Part shown: positions 12,655-26,110 of the stretch, in pieces
How positions within the stretch are numbered: the first letter of the stretch is position 1
How the letters are laid out: every line of letters starts with the position of its first letter
NCBI GenBank assembly: GCA_036346355.1
Contig: CM070584.1
Coordinates: forward strand, 54,953,097 to 55,017,096
Direction: 5' to 3'
Origin: Rhipidocladum racemiflorum
Lineage: Eukaryota; Streptophyta; Magnoliopsida; Poales; Poaceae
DNA length: 64,000 nucleotides
Notes under the pieces: generated by a model
Told to the model about the DNA's origin: nothing
What the model saw: the letters and a program-made list of their open reading frames with translations, nothing else
Database searches by the model: none
Program-made: the position numbers and the translations under genes

Positions 12655-13062
12655 TCATTCGCTTATCACGTCCAGCAAGAAAGGAGCTCGAATTTTGGCA
12701 TCCAACCAATCGCAAAACTGTGTCATACGCAGCATCATCCCTTCTTTGAAGATCGGGTTCCAGTTCCTTAGAGTGAAAAGATTCTTTCGCTAGATAGTTT
12801 TCATGCTCACCCAAATCTGAGAATGGAAAATCAAGTTATTTCTAGTATAACATATACTCCAAAGTGTAGCTGAAACGATGTTGTTTAGAACCATATTTTT
12901 CTTATTGCTCAGCCAATAACGAGCTATTGATTCATAGTCATGACCAATTGAAACACCAAAAAAATCTCCAATGATGTTCCAAGTATTTCTAGCCACAATA
13001 CAGTCAAAAAACAGATGATTGACAGCCAAAGATCACTACAAAAGCTCCTAAGCAATGTGCGA
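12655..13062 (-). pseudogene. LINE 3' fragment, unit 4
   Basis: The frame from VNHLFFDCIVARNTW to MKTI is open (12790-13029). The upstream cysteines are disturbed near 13030-13060. The post-stop tail is retained. Confidence 0.7.
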
Positions 13063-13212
13063 TTGAAATAAAAACTAGTGGTTATATTAAAATGAGGGAA
13101 AACTTATAAAGAAATGGTAGAAAATAGCTTTTAGAAATATTTATCGCAATCGCTTTGACGTGTCAAGGTCTTATTCATTCTCGTTTATAATCGATAAAAA
13201 GGGGAAAGAACA

Positions 13213-13499
13213 CGGCCGGTTTGATACCAAAAGCTATCCAAAAACACTGCACACCCCTTTTATGTAGCATCGTTCACAACAACACTAACACAGCTGGCCG
13301 GTAATTAAGGTATCAAAAGCTATCCAAAAACACTGCACACCCATTAAATATAGAATCGTTCACAAAAACACTAACACACCGGCCGGTAATTAAGGTATCA
13401 AAAGCTATCCAAAACATCGCACACCCCTTTTATGTAGCATCGTTCACAACAACACTAACACAGCTGGCCGGTAATTAAGGTATCAAAAGCTATCCAAAA
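13213..13499. repeat. 86-bp minisatellite, unit 4, with one divergent monomer
   Basis: The middle monomer (about 13311-13395) is unlike all the others. It reads CCATTAAATATAGAATCG where the consensus has CCCTTTTATGTAGCATCG, and ACAAAAACAC for ACAACAACAC. The flanking monomers match the consensus. Confidence 0.88.
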
Positions 13500-15256
13500 C
13501 AGGGGCGGACGCAGAACAAAAATTGAGTGGGGGCATCTATATTATTGTAATAAGTACTGACTATTGCAACTTACAACTTTCATAATAACTTTGCCATTCA
13601 GTAAAACAAGTTAGAGGCTGAGTGAACTAACCTTTGCAATTTTTGAACAAAATGACTTTGAGACGATCGAGATACCACAATATCATAATGTAATATACAT
13701 ATATATATCTTCTAAATAACGATATTATCTGTAAAGAAGAAAAGTTAGTGCAAGCCATATAAACAAAGTTAATGAAGATAAATTTTAAACGTAGAAAAGG
13801 AGTAAGTTTTTAGTACATACACTGCATTTTTCCCACGACGATTTTTTGTCTTATGGAAACGATCAATGATCACCTCATTAGTGATCGTGTCTAGCATATC
13901 ATTTTCTACGAAGCAAATGAGGCTATAGCTCAAAAACTTGTCCCTAATCTTGTTCCTTAAAGCATTCTTCACAGTTTTCATGGTCGAGAAACATCTCTCA
14001 ACAGTTGCAGTAGCAACAGGAAGAATGACTGCTAATTTCAAAAGACGATAAACCAAAGGATATGATAGATGCTTCCTTGTATCTACCATCAGTTTAGCTA
14101 GATCACCTATATTTTCCAAGATAGCAAATCGTGTATCATGGAGTATATTATCTATGTAGAGCCCAAGTTCATGCTCAAGTGTCACCATATCCTTGTGATT
14201 GAAGTCATCAGGATAAAATCCCGATTTCCTCATGCTGATTGGGATGATAATATGCCATTCTCTTTCTTTTAATCGATCCCGAGGAAGCTTGTCTAAATCA
14301 ATTAATTGAGGCACTACGTAAATTTCTCTCAATGTAGGTTTTGATGTATTTGCACTTGAACTCCCTACAATGGTGTTGATAGCTGTTGATTTTCTTATCA
14401 AAAATTGTCCATTATCTTCCCTACCAAATCATAGATGGTGTATTATAATGGTGAAATTATAATGATGGTGTATTATCAACTTGATGAATGATGATTGATG
14501 ACTATACCAAATCCCGGCGGGCGCTCATCCAATCCTTGGCACTTTGGCGCACCTCCACTCCTTCTCTTCCTCGTCGATTCCCTCTTCGCCGAGGCCGCTG
14601 GCGCCTCTCCTCCACGGGCGACGCCGCCGCCTGCTCCCACCGCTCCTTGCCGGCGCCGCCCCTCTTCCTCGAACCGACCGACACGGTGACGCCGCCTCCT
14701 CCGCCTCGAAGTCCCGACCGGGCGCCGCCTCCTCTTCCGGCCGAAGCGCCGCTTGCCGCTTCGCTCCTGGGCCGACACGCCGACACCGCCTCCTCTCCCT
14801 CCACGCCGGCGACGCCACGCTCGCTCAGGCGGTTGTGCCTCGTGGATTCACCGCTCGCGCCGACGACGCCGCTCCTCTTCCCGAACCGGCCGACGCCGCC
14901 ACCGCCTCTCCACAGCCTCCGCTCCCGTGGCGCCGCCTCTCTTCCTCGAGCGGCCGACGCTGCCGCTCGGCTCTCGAGTCCGACGAAACCGCCTCCTCCA
15001 CGGCCGTGTGATCATGCGCCTGTGTGATTTCGCATTTTCGGGAGCCTGGGATTTGGGGAGGAGAAGATTGAAGACGCGGGTCGTGTGATGCGTCCGACGT
15101 GGGAGGCTTGGCGATGGAAGGGAGAGGAGAAAACAGGGGAGTGGGGCCATACTTCAGATTTGACTGGGGCCCACATGTCATAGGCTTGAGGGGTATAACT
15201 AAAAGTAAAATTGATCGGGGCCGAGGCCCCACTCAAGACACGCTAAGTCCGCCTTG
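13500..15256 (-). mobile_element. hAT deletion derivative, copy 4
   Basis: The left terminus is intact. The right terminus is reduced to CCGCCTTG and followed by ATCTCAGTG, a slightly altered version of the CATCTGTG flank. Confidence 0.86.
13769..14401 (-). pseudogene. hAT transposase remnant, copy 4 (longest open frame, 210 codons)
   Basis: One frame runs from the N-terminal stub (INTIVGSSSANTSKPTLREI) through the deletion junction into the C-terminal region with FYPDDFN, HLSYPLVYRLLKL and ATATVERCFSTMK. It is uninterrupted only because a CTGG in other copies reads TCG here (near 14273). The normal spelling LPRDPVKRKR is thereby replaced by LPRDRLKERE, which is the wrong frame for the family. 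The frame is therefore an accident rather than a functional gene. The region between the N-terminal stub and the last ~150 residues, which holds the catalytic core, is deleted. A short protein with an intact hAT dimerisation surface is conceivable but unproven. Confidence 0.8.
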
Positions 15257-16850
15257 ATCTCAGTGCCTTAAAAGGAAACAAAAAATGGTTGTGTCCATCT
15301 TGAACTTTCACGCACTTACTAATACTGTGTCTATCTAGATGAATGATCACACATTAACAGATGTTTTTTCTATATACAAATGGTCGTAATCAAGGTAAAA
15401 CTATTGGAAGATTTGATATTTGAACCTGCTATAGTTAGAATCCTATAGATAGAAGGATTAGATTGTAGCTATCCGTAATTGGTTGTTACTATTTACAGCA
15501 TGTAATCTCCTACCTGTATACGCCACGGTGAGGGCTTTTCTCACCTTATTTGACACGTAGTCGCGACCTCCAAAGAGGTTGAAACGCTTCTGCCAAAGCT
15601 GTGAAATCCTTCATGGTAGATTTAGTTAATCAAGAATTATGAAATTTGTTCAGGATTGTAGGGGTAAAAAGAAGCGGATGATCGTGTTCTAGGATCCTAC
15701 GCACCTACTAGGAGATCAGATAATGCTAGGAAGGCTCAGGTGCTCCCTAGACACCCCCTTTAAAGGTTATATTGCAGTTATTCTGGCTTTTAGATATATA
15801 TTTCCAATTTTTTTTTGCAGTTTTTCTCTAATCTTAGATGTTCGTTTATAAATGTCCATCCATTGATTTCTAACCAGGTTAAGAAAAACATCAATCAAGA
15901 ACGTAAATAATGTCATATTGCAGCTAGCGGACAAGCTGAACTTACTTATTATTTGGATACCCCAAGATATCACATTAATCCGAACAATTAAACCGATTGA
16001 TCGACACATGGATATTGCGCGACTAAATGCTGTAAATTTCTTCGATCCGATAATAAATAGCTGCCATTTTATCCTGAGATCATACGTTGCAACGACCCGG
16101 TTGATCACCGGTTGCATTCGATGACGCCAGACGCTCACACAAAATACGCAAGCCAGGACACAATGGCCGCTTACGTAAAAACAAGAATGTGAAAGACCGA
16201 TCGACTTTGTAAACCATCCATCCGGGAGAGGCCGAAACTTTGTTCATTGGCTGGATTAATTATGTCCTTTATTGCAAATGCGTTAAGTTTATCGCGGTAG
16301 CTTGGCTGTGGCTAGATACAATCGCAATCCAATCGGTAAGTCGCGCACGACGCATTCTTCTCGATGATCTTGCAATCAGACGCTTGCATTTGTGAATGTC
16401 TAACTAATGGTAAGTTTGTTTGGGAATTTACGCCGATTTACGGGTTCTAATATGTACGAATTACGATCATTCGCTCGCAATTAAAAAAAAATCTCAAGTT
16501 AAACTGAATTTGATAAACCCCTGCAAGTTATTTTCTAGTATTTTCACGCTGGCGAATACCAAACGCCGGCAATGTGCGATTTTTTTTAGATCAAAAGGGC
16601 ATCAGACATGCCCCAGTTCCATTGAAAGAAACCCAAGGTTCAAATCAGTTAACAGAGCAAAAGCACATTTCACATGACCCATTCACAGAACTCCCCTACA
16701 GGGAACAAAAGCACACTCAGAAAGCAGAAAAAGAGCACAGAAAACTTCTATCATTGCTTATTCGTCAAAAAAAAAACTGAAAGGAGCATCAGATTGCGTC
16801 AGGAAACTTGTCATCAACACTGTCAAGAATTTCATCTCCTTTCAGTTTGT

Positions 16851-17262
16851 TCATTCGCTTATCACGCCCAAAGAAGAAAGGAGCTCGAATTTTGGCATCC
16901 AACCAATCGCAAAATCGCGGTCATACGCAGATCATCCCTTCTTTGAAGATCGGGTTCCAGCTTCCTTAGAGTGAAAAGATTCTTTCGCTAGATAGTTTTC
17001 ATGCTCACCCAAATCTGAGAATGGAAAATCAAGTTATTTCTAGTATAACATATACTCCAAAGTGTAGCTGAAACGACAGTTGTTTAGAACCATATTTTTC
17101 TTATTGCTCACCAATAACGAGCTATTGATTCATAGTCATAACCAATTGAAACACCAAAAAATCTCCAATGATGTTCCAAGTATTTCTAGCCACAATACAA
17201 ATAAAAACAGATGATTGATTTCAAAGATCACTACAAAAGCTCCTAAGCAATGTGCGATTGAA
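16851..17262 (-). pseudogene. LINE 3' fragment, unit 5
   Basis: Same segment as at 8420-8829, with more indels around the zinc finger and in the tail (AAAATCGCGGTC near 16911). Confidence 0.62.
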
Positions 17263-17409
17263 ATAAAAACTAGTGGTTATTTTAAAATGAGGGAAAACTT
17301 ATAAAGAAATGGTAGAAAATAGCTTTTAGAAATATTTATCGCAATCGCTTTGACGTGTCAAGGTCTTATTCATTCTCGCTTATAATCGATAAAAGGGGAA
17401 AGAACATCA

Positions 17410-17695
17410 CGGCTTTGATACCAAAAGCTATCCAAAAACACTGCACACCCCTTTTATGTAGCATCGTTCACAACAACACTAACACAGCTGGCCGGTAATT
17501 AAGGTATCAAAAGCTATCCAAAAACACTGCACACCCCTTTTATGTAGCATCGTTCACAACAACACTAACACAGCTGGCCGGTAATTAAGGTATCAAAAGC
17601 TATCCAAAAACACTGCACACCCCTTTTATGTAGCATCGTTCACAACAACACTAACACAGCTGGCCGGTAATTAAGGTATCAAAAGCTATCCAAAA
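17410..17695. repeat. 86-bp minisatellite, unit 5
   Basis: Three clean monomers follow a damaged leading half-monomer (ATCACGGCTTTGATACC). Confidence 0.9.
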
Positions 17696-19461
17696 CAGGG
17701 GCGGACGCAGAACAAAAATTGAGTGGGGGCATCTATATTATTGTAATAAGTACTGACTATTGCAACTTACAACTTTCATAATAACTTTGCCATTCAGTAA
17801 AACAAGTTAGAGGTCGAGTGAACTAACCTTTGCAATTTTTGAACAAAATGACTTTGAGACGATCGAGATACCACAATATCATAATGTAATATACATATAT
17901 ATATCTTCTAAATAACGATATTATCTGTAAAGAAGAAAAGTTAGTGCAAGCCATATAAACAAAGTTAATGAAGATAAATTTTAAACGTAGAAAAGGAGTA
18001 AGTTTTTAGTACATACATCGCATTTTTCCCACGACGATTTTTTGTCTTATGGAAACGATCAATGATCACCTCATTAGTGATCGTGTCTAGCATATCATTT
18101 TCTACGAAGCAAATGAGGCTATAGCTCAAAAACTTGTCCCTAATCTTGTTCCTTAAAGCATTCTTCACAGTTTTCATGGTCGAGAAACATCTCTCAACAG
18201 CTGTGAGCAACAGGAAGAATGACTGCTAATTTCAAAAGACGATAAACCAAAGGATATGATAGATGCTTCCTTGTATCTACCATCGCTTTAGCTAGATCAC
18301 CTATATTTTCCAAGATAGCAAATCGTGTATCATGGAGTATATTATCTATGTAGAGCCCAAGTTCATGCTCAAGTGTCACCATATCCTTGTGATTGAAGTC
18401 ATCGTGATAAAATCCCGATTTCCTCATGCCGATTGGGATGATAATATGCCATTCTCTTTCTTTTAATCGATCCCGAGGAAGCTTGTCTAAATCAATTAAT
18501 TGAGGCACTACAGAAATTTCTCTCAATGTAGGTTTTGATGTATTTGCACTTGAACTCCCTACAATGGTGTTGATAGTCTGTTGATTTTCTTATCAAAAAT
18601 TGTCCATTATCTTCCCCTACCAAATCATAGATGGTGTATTATAATGGTGAAATTATAATGATGGTGTATTATCAACTTGATGAATGATGATTGATGACTA
18701 TACCAAATCCCGGCGGGGCGCTCATCCAATCCTTGGCACTTTGGCGCACCTCCACTCCCTTCTCTTCCTCGTCGATTCTCTTCCGCCAGACAGTGCCGGC
18801 GCTTTCCTCTTCCACGCCGGGCGACGCCGCCGCCTGCTCCCACCGCCTCCTTGCCGGGCGCGCCTCTCTTCCTCGAACCGACCGACACGGTGACGCCGCT
18901 TCCTCCGCTTCCCGAGTCCCGACCGGGCGCCGCCTCTTCTTCCGGCCGAAGCGCCGCCGCTGCCGCTCGCTCCTGGGCCGACACGCCGACACCGCCTCCT
19001 CCTCCACGCCGGCGACGCCACGCTCGCTCGTGCGGTTGTGCCTCGTGGATTCCCACCGCCATGTCGACGCCGCCTCTCTTCCCGAACTGGTCGACGCCGC
19101 CACCGCCTCTCCACAGCTCCGGCCCCGACCGGCGCCGCCTCCTCTTCCTCGAGCGGCCGACGCTGTCGCTCGCTCGAAGTCCGATTTAAACCGCCCCTCC
19201 ACGGCCGTGGTGATCATGCGCCGTGTGATTTCGCATTTTCGCCGGGAGCCTGGGATTTGGGGAGGGAGAAGATTGAAGACGCGGCCGTGATGCGTCCGAC
19301 GTGGGAGGCTTGCGATGGAAGGGAGAGGAGAAAACAGGGGGAGTGGGGGCCATACTTCAGATTTGACTGGGGGCCCACATGTCATAGGCTTGAGGGTATA
19401 ACTAAAAGTAAAAATTGACTGGGGGCCGAGGCCCCCACTCAGTACACGCTAAGTCCGCCTC
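17696..19461 (-). mobile_element. hAT deletion derivative, copy 5
   Basis: The left terminus is intact. The right terminus reads CCGCCTCAG, followed by ACCGTGCC, an altered form of the junction seen in copy 2. Confidence 0.85.
17965..18600 (-). pseudogene. hAT transposase remnant, copy 5
   Basis: The C-terminal region is split at 18194-18210 (AGCTGTGAGC replaces GTTGCAGTAGC), so VERCFSTMK and the upstream LVYRLLKL block lie in different frames. The N-terminal stub is continuous with the middle part (18194-18526). Confidence 0.8.
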
Positions 19462-21059
19462 AGACCGTGCCTTCAAAAGGAAACAAAAATGGTTGTGTCC
19501 ATCTTGAACTTTCACGCACTACTAGTACTGTGGTCTATCTAGATGAATGATCACACATTAACAGATGTTTTTTCTATATACAAATGGTCGTAATCAAGGT
19601 AAAAACTATTGGAAGATTTGATATTTGAACTCGCTTATAGTTAGAATCCTATAGATAGAAGGATTAGATTGTAGCTATCCGTAATTGGTTGTTACTATTT
19701 ACAAAGATGTAATCTCCTACCAGATACGCCACGGTGAGGGCTTTTCTCACCTTATTTAACACGTAGTCGCGACCTCCAAAGAGGTTGAAACGCTTCGCCA
19801 AAGCCGTGGAAATCCTTCATGGTAGATTTAGTTAATCAAGAATTATGAAATTTGTTCAGATTGTAGGGGTAAAAAGAAGCGGATGATCGTGTTCTAGGAT
19901 CCTACGCACCTACTAGGAGATCAGATACGCTGTGGAAGGCTCTGTGCTCCTAGACACCCCCTTTAAAGGTTATATTGCGCTTATTCGGCTTTTAGATATA
20001 TATTTCCAATTTTTTTTTGCAGCTTTTTCTCTAATCTTAGATGTTCGCTTATAAATGTCCATCCATTGATTTCTAACCAGGTTAAGAAAACATCAATCAA
20101 GAACGTAAATAATGTCATATTGCATCTAGCGGACAATCTGAACTTACTTATTATTTGGATACCCCAAGATATCACATTAATCCGAACAATTAAACCGATT
20201 GATCGACACATGGATATTGCGCGACTAAATGCTGTAAATTTCTTCGATCCGATAATAAATAGCTGCCATTTTATCCTCGAGATCATACGTTGCAACGACC
20301 GGTTGATCACCGGTTGCATTCAAGTGACGCCGCCAGACGCTCACACAAAATACGCAAGCCAGGACACAATGGCCGTTTACAGAAAACAGTAACAGTAAAG
20401 ACCGATCGACTTTGTAAACCATCCATCTGGGAGAGGCCGAAACTTTGTTCATTGGCTGGATTAATTATGTCCTTTATTGCAAATGCGTTAAGTTTATCGC
20501 GGTAGCTTGGCTGTGGCTAGATACAATCGCAATCCAACTGGTAAGCTGGCAGACGTACGTACCCTTCTGATGATCTTGCAACTGTACGCTTGCATTTGTG
20601 AATGTCTAACTAATGGTAAGTTTGTTTGGGAATTTCTGCCGATTTACGGGGTTCTAATATGTACGAATTACGATCATTCGTTCGGCAATTAAAAAAAAAT
20701 CTCAAGTTAAACTGAATTTGATAAACCCCTGCAAGTTATTTTCTAGTATTTTCACGCTGGCGAATACCAAACGCCGGCAATGTGCGATTTTTTTTAGATC
20801 AAAAGGGCATCAGACATGCCCCAGTTCCATTGAAAGAAACCCAAGGTTCAAATCAGTTAACAGAGCAAAAGCACATTTCACATGACCCATTCACAGAACT
20901 CCCCTACAGGGAACAAAAGCACACTCAGAAAGCAGAAAAAGAGCACTGAAAACTTCTATCATTGCTTATTCGTCAAAAAAAAAAAACTGAAAGGAGCATC
21001 AGATTGCGCCAGAAACTTGTCATCAACATCGCCAAGAATTTCATCTCCTTTCGCTTTGT

Positions 21060-21463
21060 TCATTCGCTTATCACGCCCAAAGAAGAAAGGAGCTCAATTT
21101 TGGCATCCAACCAATCGCAAAATCGTGTCATACGCAGCATCATCCCTTCTTTGAAGATCGGGTTCCAGTTCCTTAGAGTGAAAAGATTCTTTCGCTAGAT
21201 AGTTTTCATGCTCACCCAAATCTGAGAATGGAAAATCAAGTTATTTCTAGTATAACATATACTCCAAAGTGTAGCTGAAACGACGGTTGTTTAGAACCAT
21301 ATTTTTCTTATTGCTCACCAATAACGAGCTATTGATTCATAGTCATAACCAATTGAAACACCAAAAATCTCCAATGATGTTCCAAGTATTTCTAGCCACA
21401 ATACAAATAAAAACAGATGATTGATAGCCAAAGATCACTACAAAAGCTCCTAAGAATGTGCGA
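21060..21463 (-). pseudogene. LINE 3' fragment, unit 6
   Basis: The most divergent LINE copy. TCAGTTTG reads TCGCTTTG, and the cysteine block is shifted (ATAAAAACAG). Confidence 0.6.
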
Positions 21464-21612
21464 TTGAAATAAAAACTAGTGGTTATTTTAAAATGAGGGA
21501 AAACTTATAAAGAAATGGTAGAAAATAGCTTTTAGAAATATTTATCGCAATCGCTTTGACGTGTCAAGGTCTTATTCATTCTCGCTTATAATCGATAAAA
21601 AGGGGAAAGAAC

Positions 21613-21898
21613 ACGCCGGTTTGATACCAAAAGCTATCCAAAAACATCGCGACACCCCTTTTATGTAGCATCGCTCACAACAACACTAACACACCGGCCG
21701 GTAATTAAGGTATCAAAAGCTATCCAAAAACACCGCACACCCCTTTATGTAGCATCGTTCACAACAACACTAACACACCGGCCGGTAATTAAGGTATCAA
21801 AAGCTATCCAAAAACATCAGACACCCCTTTTATGTAGCATCGTTCACAACAACACTAACACACCGGCCGGTAATTAAGGTATCAAAAGCTATCCAAAA
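21613..21898. repeat. 86-bp minisatellite, unit 6
   Basis: Three monomers with the CACCGGCCGG spelling throughout, instead of CAGCTGGCCGG. Confidence 0.9.
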
Positions 21899-23671
21899 CA
21901 AAGGACGCAGAACAAAAATTGAGTGGGGGCATCTATATTATTGTAATAAGTAATCGACTATTGCAACTTACAACTTTCATAATAACTTTGCCATTCAAGA
22001 AACAAGTTAGAGGTCGAGTGAACTAACCTTTGCAATTTTTGAACAAAATGACTTTGAGACGATCGAGATACCACAATATCATAATGTAATATACATATAT
22101 ATATCTTCTAAATAACGATATTATCTGTAAAGAAGAAAAGTTAGTGCAAGCCATATAAACAAAGTTAATGAAGATAAATTTTAAACGTAGAAAAGGAGTA
22201 AGTTTTTAGTACATACACTGCATTTTTCCCACGACGATTTTTTGTCTTATGGAAACGATCAATGATCACCTCATTAGTGATCGTGTCTAGCATATCATTT
22301 TCTACGAAGCAAATGAGGCTATAGCTCAAAAACTTGTCCCTAATCTTGTTCCTTAAAGCATTCTTCACAGTTTTCATGGTCGAGAAACATCTCTCAACAG
22401 TTGCAGTAGCAACAGGAAGAATGACTGCTAATTTCAAAAGACGATAAACCAAAGGATATGATAGATGCTTCCTTGTATCTACCATCAGTTTAGCTAGATC
22501 ACCTATATTTTCCAAGATAGCAAATCGTGTATCATGGAGTATATTATCTATGTAGAGCCCAAGTTCATGCTCAAGTGTCACCATATCCTTGTGATTGAAG
22601 TCATCAGGATAAAATCCCGATTTCCTCATGCTGATTGGGATGATAATATGCCATTCTCTTTCTTTTAACTGGATCCCGAGGAAGCTTGTCTAAATCAATT
22701 AATTGAGGCACTACAGAAATTTCTCTCAATGTAGGTTTTGATGTATTTGCACTTGAACTCCCTACAATGGTGTTGATAGTCGTTGATTTTCTTATCAAAA
22801 AATTGTCCATTATCTTCCCTACCAAATCATAGATGGTGTATTATAATGGTGAAATTATAATGATGGTGTATTATCAACTTGATGAATGATGATTGATGAC
22901 TATACCAAATCCCGCGGGCGCCATCCAATCCTTGGCACTTTGGCGCACCTCCACTCCTTCTCTTCCTGTCCGATTCCCTCTTCGGCCAGACAGGCCGGCG
23001 CCTCTCCCTCCACGCCGGCGACGCCGCTGGCTCCCACCGGCTCCTTGCCGGCGCCGCTCCTCTTCCTCGAACCGACCGACACGGTGACGCCGCTTCCTCC
23101 GCTCCCGAGTCCCGACCGGGCGCCGCCTTCCCTCTTCCGGCCGAAGCGCCGCCGCTGCCGCTTCGGCTCCCGGCCGACACGCCGACACCGCCTTCCTCTC
23201 CTCCACGCCGGCGACGCTGCACGCTCGGCTCGTGGCGGTTGTGCCTCGTGACTCCCACCGCCGGCGCCGACGCCGCCTCCCTCTTCCTCGAACCGGCCGA
23301 CGCCGCGCCGCCTCCCTCCACAGCTCCGCTCCGACCGGGCGCCGCCTCCTCTTCCGAGCGCGGCCGACGCTCGCTCGGCTCTCGAAGTCCGATGAAACCG
23401 CCTCCCTCCACGGCCGTGTGATCATGCGCCCGTGTGATTTCGCATTTTCGGGAGCCTGGGATTTGGGGAGGGGAGAAGATTGAAGACGCGGCCGTGATGC
23501 GTCCGACGTGGGAGGCTTGCGATGGAAGGGAGAGGAGAAAACAGGGGGAGTGGGGGCCATACTTCAGATTTGACTGGGGGCCCACATGTCATAGGCTTGA
23601 GGGGTATAACTAAAAGTAAAAATTGACTGGGGGCCGAGGCCCCCACTCAGTACACGCTAAGTCCGCCCCTG
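21899..23671 (-). mobile_element. hAT deletion derivative, copy 6
   Basis: The left terminus is damaged (CAAAGGACGCAG). The right terminus is intact (CCGCCCCTG), and the CATCTGTG flank is present. Confidence 0.86.
22165..22825 (-). pseudogene. hAT transposase remnant, copy 6
   Basis: The C-terminal part (22165-22629, 154 codons) has an intact ATATVERCFSTMK motif. The N-terminal stub (22604-22825) overlaps it in another frame across the deletion junction HEEIG / GFYPDD. Confidence 0.84.
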
Positions 23672-25262
23672 CATCTGTGCCTTCGAAAAGGAAACAAAAA
23701 ATGGTTGTGTCCATCTTGAACTTTCACGTACTAGTACTGTGTCTATCTAGATGAATGATCACACATTAACAGATGTTTTTTCTATATACAAATGGTCAGA
23801 ATCAAGGTAAAAACTATTGGAAGATTTGATATTTGAACTCGCTTATAGTTAGAATCCTATAGATAGAAGGATTAGATTGTAGCTATCCGTAATTGGTTGT
23901 TACTATTTACAAGATGTAATCTCCTACTCAGATACGCCACGGTGAGGGCTTTTCTCACCTTATTTAACACGTAGTCGCGACCTCCAAAGAGGTTGAAACG
24001 CTTCACAAAGCCGTGAAATCCTTCATGGTAGATTTAGTTAATCAAGAATTATGAAATTTGTTCAGATTGTAGGGGTAAAAAAGAAGCGGATGACTGTGTT
24101 CTAGGATCCTACGCACCTACTAGGAGATCAGATATACGTTGTGGAAGGCTCAGGTGCTCCCTAGACACCCCCTTTAAAGGTTATATTGCAGTTATTCTGG
24201 CTTTTAGATATATATTTCCAATTTTTTTTTTGCAGTTTTTCTCTAATCTTAGATGTTCGTTTATAAATGTCCATCCATTGATTTCTAACCAGGTTAAGAA
24301 AAACATCAATCAAGAACGTAAATAATGTCATATTGCAGCTAGCGGACAAGCTGAACTTACTTATTATTTGGATACCCCAAGATATCACATTAATCCGAAC
24401 AATTAAACCGATTGATCGACACATGGATATTGCGCGACTAAATGCTGTAAATTTCTTCGATCCGATAATAAATAGCTGCCATTTTATCCTGAGATCATAC
24501 GTTGCAACGACCCGGTTGATCACCGGTTGCATTCAGTGACGCGCGTACGTTCACACAAAATACGCAAGCCAGGACACAATGGCCGTTTACAGAAAACAGT
24601 AACAGGAAAGACCGATCGACTTTGTAAACCATCCATCTGGGAGAGGCCGAAACTTTGTTCATTGGCTGGATTAATTATGTCCTTTTATTGCAAATGCGTT
24701 AAGTTTATCGCGGTAGCTTGGCTGTGGCTAGATACAATCGCAATCCAACTGGTAAGCTGGCAGACGTACGTACCCTTCTGATGATCTTGCAACTGTACGC
24801 TTGCATTTGTGAATGTCTAACTAATGGTAAGTTTGTTTGGGAATTTCTGCCGATTTACGGGGTTCTAATATGTACGAATTACGATCATTCGTTCGGCAAT
24901 TAAAAAAATCTCAAGTTAAACTGAATTTGATAAACCCCTGCAAGTTATTTTCTAGTATTTTCACGCTGGCGAATACCAAACGCCGGCAATGTGCGATTTT
25001 TTTTAGATCAAAAGGGCATCAGACATGCCCCAGTTCCATTGAAAGAAACCCAAGGTTCAAATCAGTTAACAGAGCAAAAGCACATTTCACATGACCCATT
25101 CACAGAACTCCCCTACAGGAACAAAAGCACACTCGTAAAGCGTAAAAGAGCAATCAAAACTTCTATCATTGCTTATTCACAAAGAAAAAACCGAAAGGAG
25201 CATCGATTGCGCCAGAAACTTGTCATCAACATCATCAAGAATTTCATCTCCTTTCGCTTTGT

Positions 25263-25668
25263 TCATTCGCTTATCACGTCCAGCAAGAAAGGAGCTCGAA
25301 TTTTGGCATCCAACCAATCGCAAAACTGTGTCATACGCAGCATCATCCCTTCTTTGAAGATCGGGTTCCAGTTCCTTAGAGTGAAAAGATTCTTTCGCTA
25401 GATAGTTTTCATGCTCACCCAAATCTGAGAATGGAAAATCAAGTTATTTCTAGTATAACATATACTCCAAAGTGTAGCTGAAACGACAGTGTTTAGAACC
25501 ATATTTTTCTTATTGCTCAGCCAATAACGAGCTATTGATTCATAGTCATAACCAATTGAAACACCAAAAAAATCTCCAATGATGTTCCAAGTATTTCTAG
25601 CCACAATACAAAAAAACAGATGATTGACAGCTTTCAAAGATCACTACAAAAGCTCCTAAGAATGTGCG
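25263..25668 (-). pseudogene. LINE 3' fragment, unit 7
   Basis: Similar to 8420-8829. The frame is open from NHLFF to MKTI (25398-25637). The tail after the TAG is kept. Confidence 0.66.
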
Positions 25669-25822
25669 ATTGAAATAAAAAAAACTAGTGGTTATTTTAA
25701 AATGAGGGAAAACTTATAAAGAAATGGTAGAAAATAGCTTTTAGAAATATTTATCGCAATCGCTTTGACGTGTCAAGGTCTTATTCATTCTCGTTTATAA
25801 TCGATAAAAAGGGGAAAGAACA

Positions 25823-26110
25823 CGGCCGGTTTGATACCAAAAGCTATCCAAAAACATCAAGACACCCCTTTTATGTAGCATCGCTCACAACAACACTAAC
25901 ACACTGGCCGGTAATTAAGGTATCAAAAGCTATCCAAAACACTGCACTCCCCTTTTATGTAGCATCGTTCACAACAACACTAACACAGCTGGCCGGTAAT
26001 TAAGGTATCAAAAGCTATCCAAAAACACTGCACACCCCTTTTATGTAGCATCGTTCACAACAACACTAACACAGCTGGCCGGTAATTAAGGTATCAAAAG
26101 CTATCCAAAA
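25823..26110. repeat. 86-bp minisatellite, unit 7
   Basis: Three monomers. The first carries ACATCAAGACACC where the consensus has ACACTGCACACC. Confidence 0.9.
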
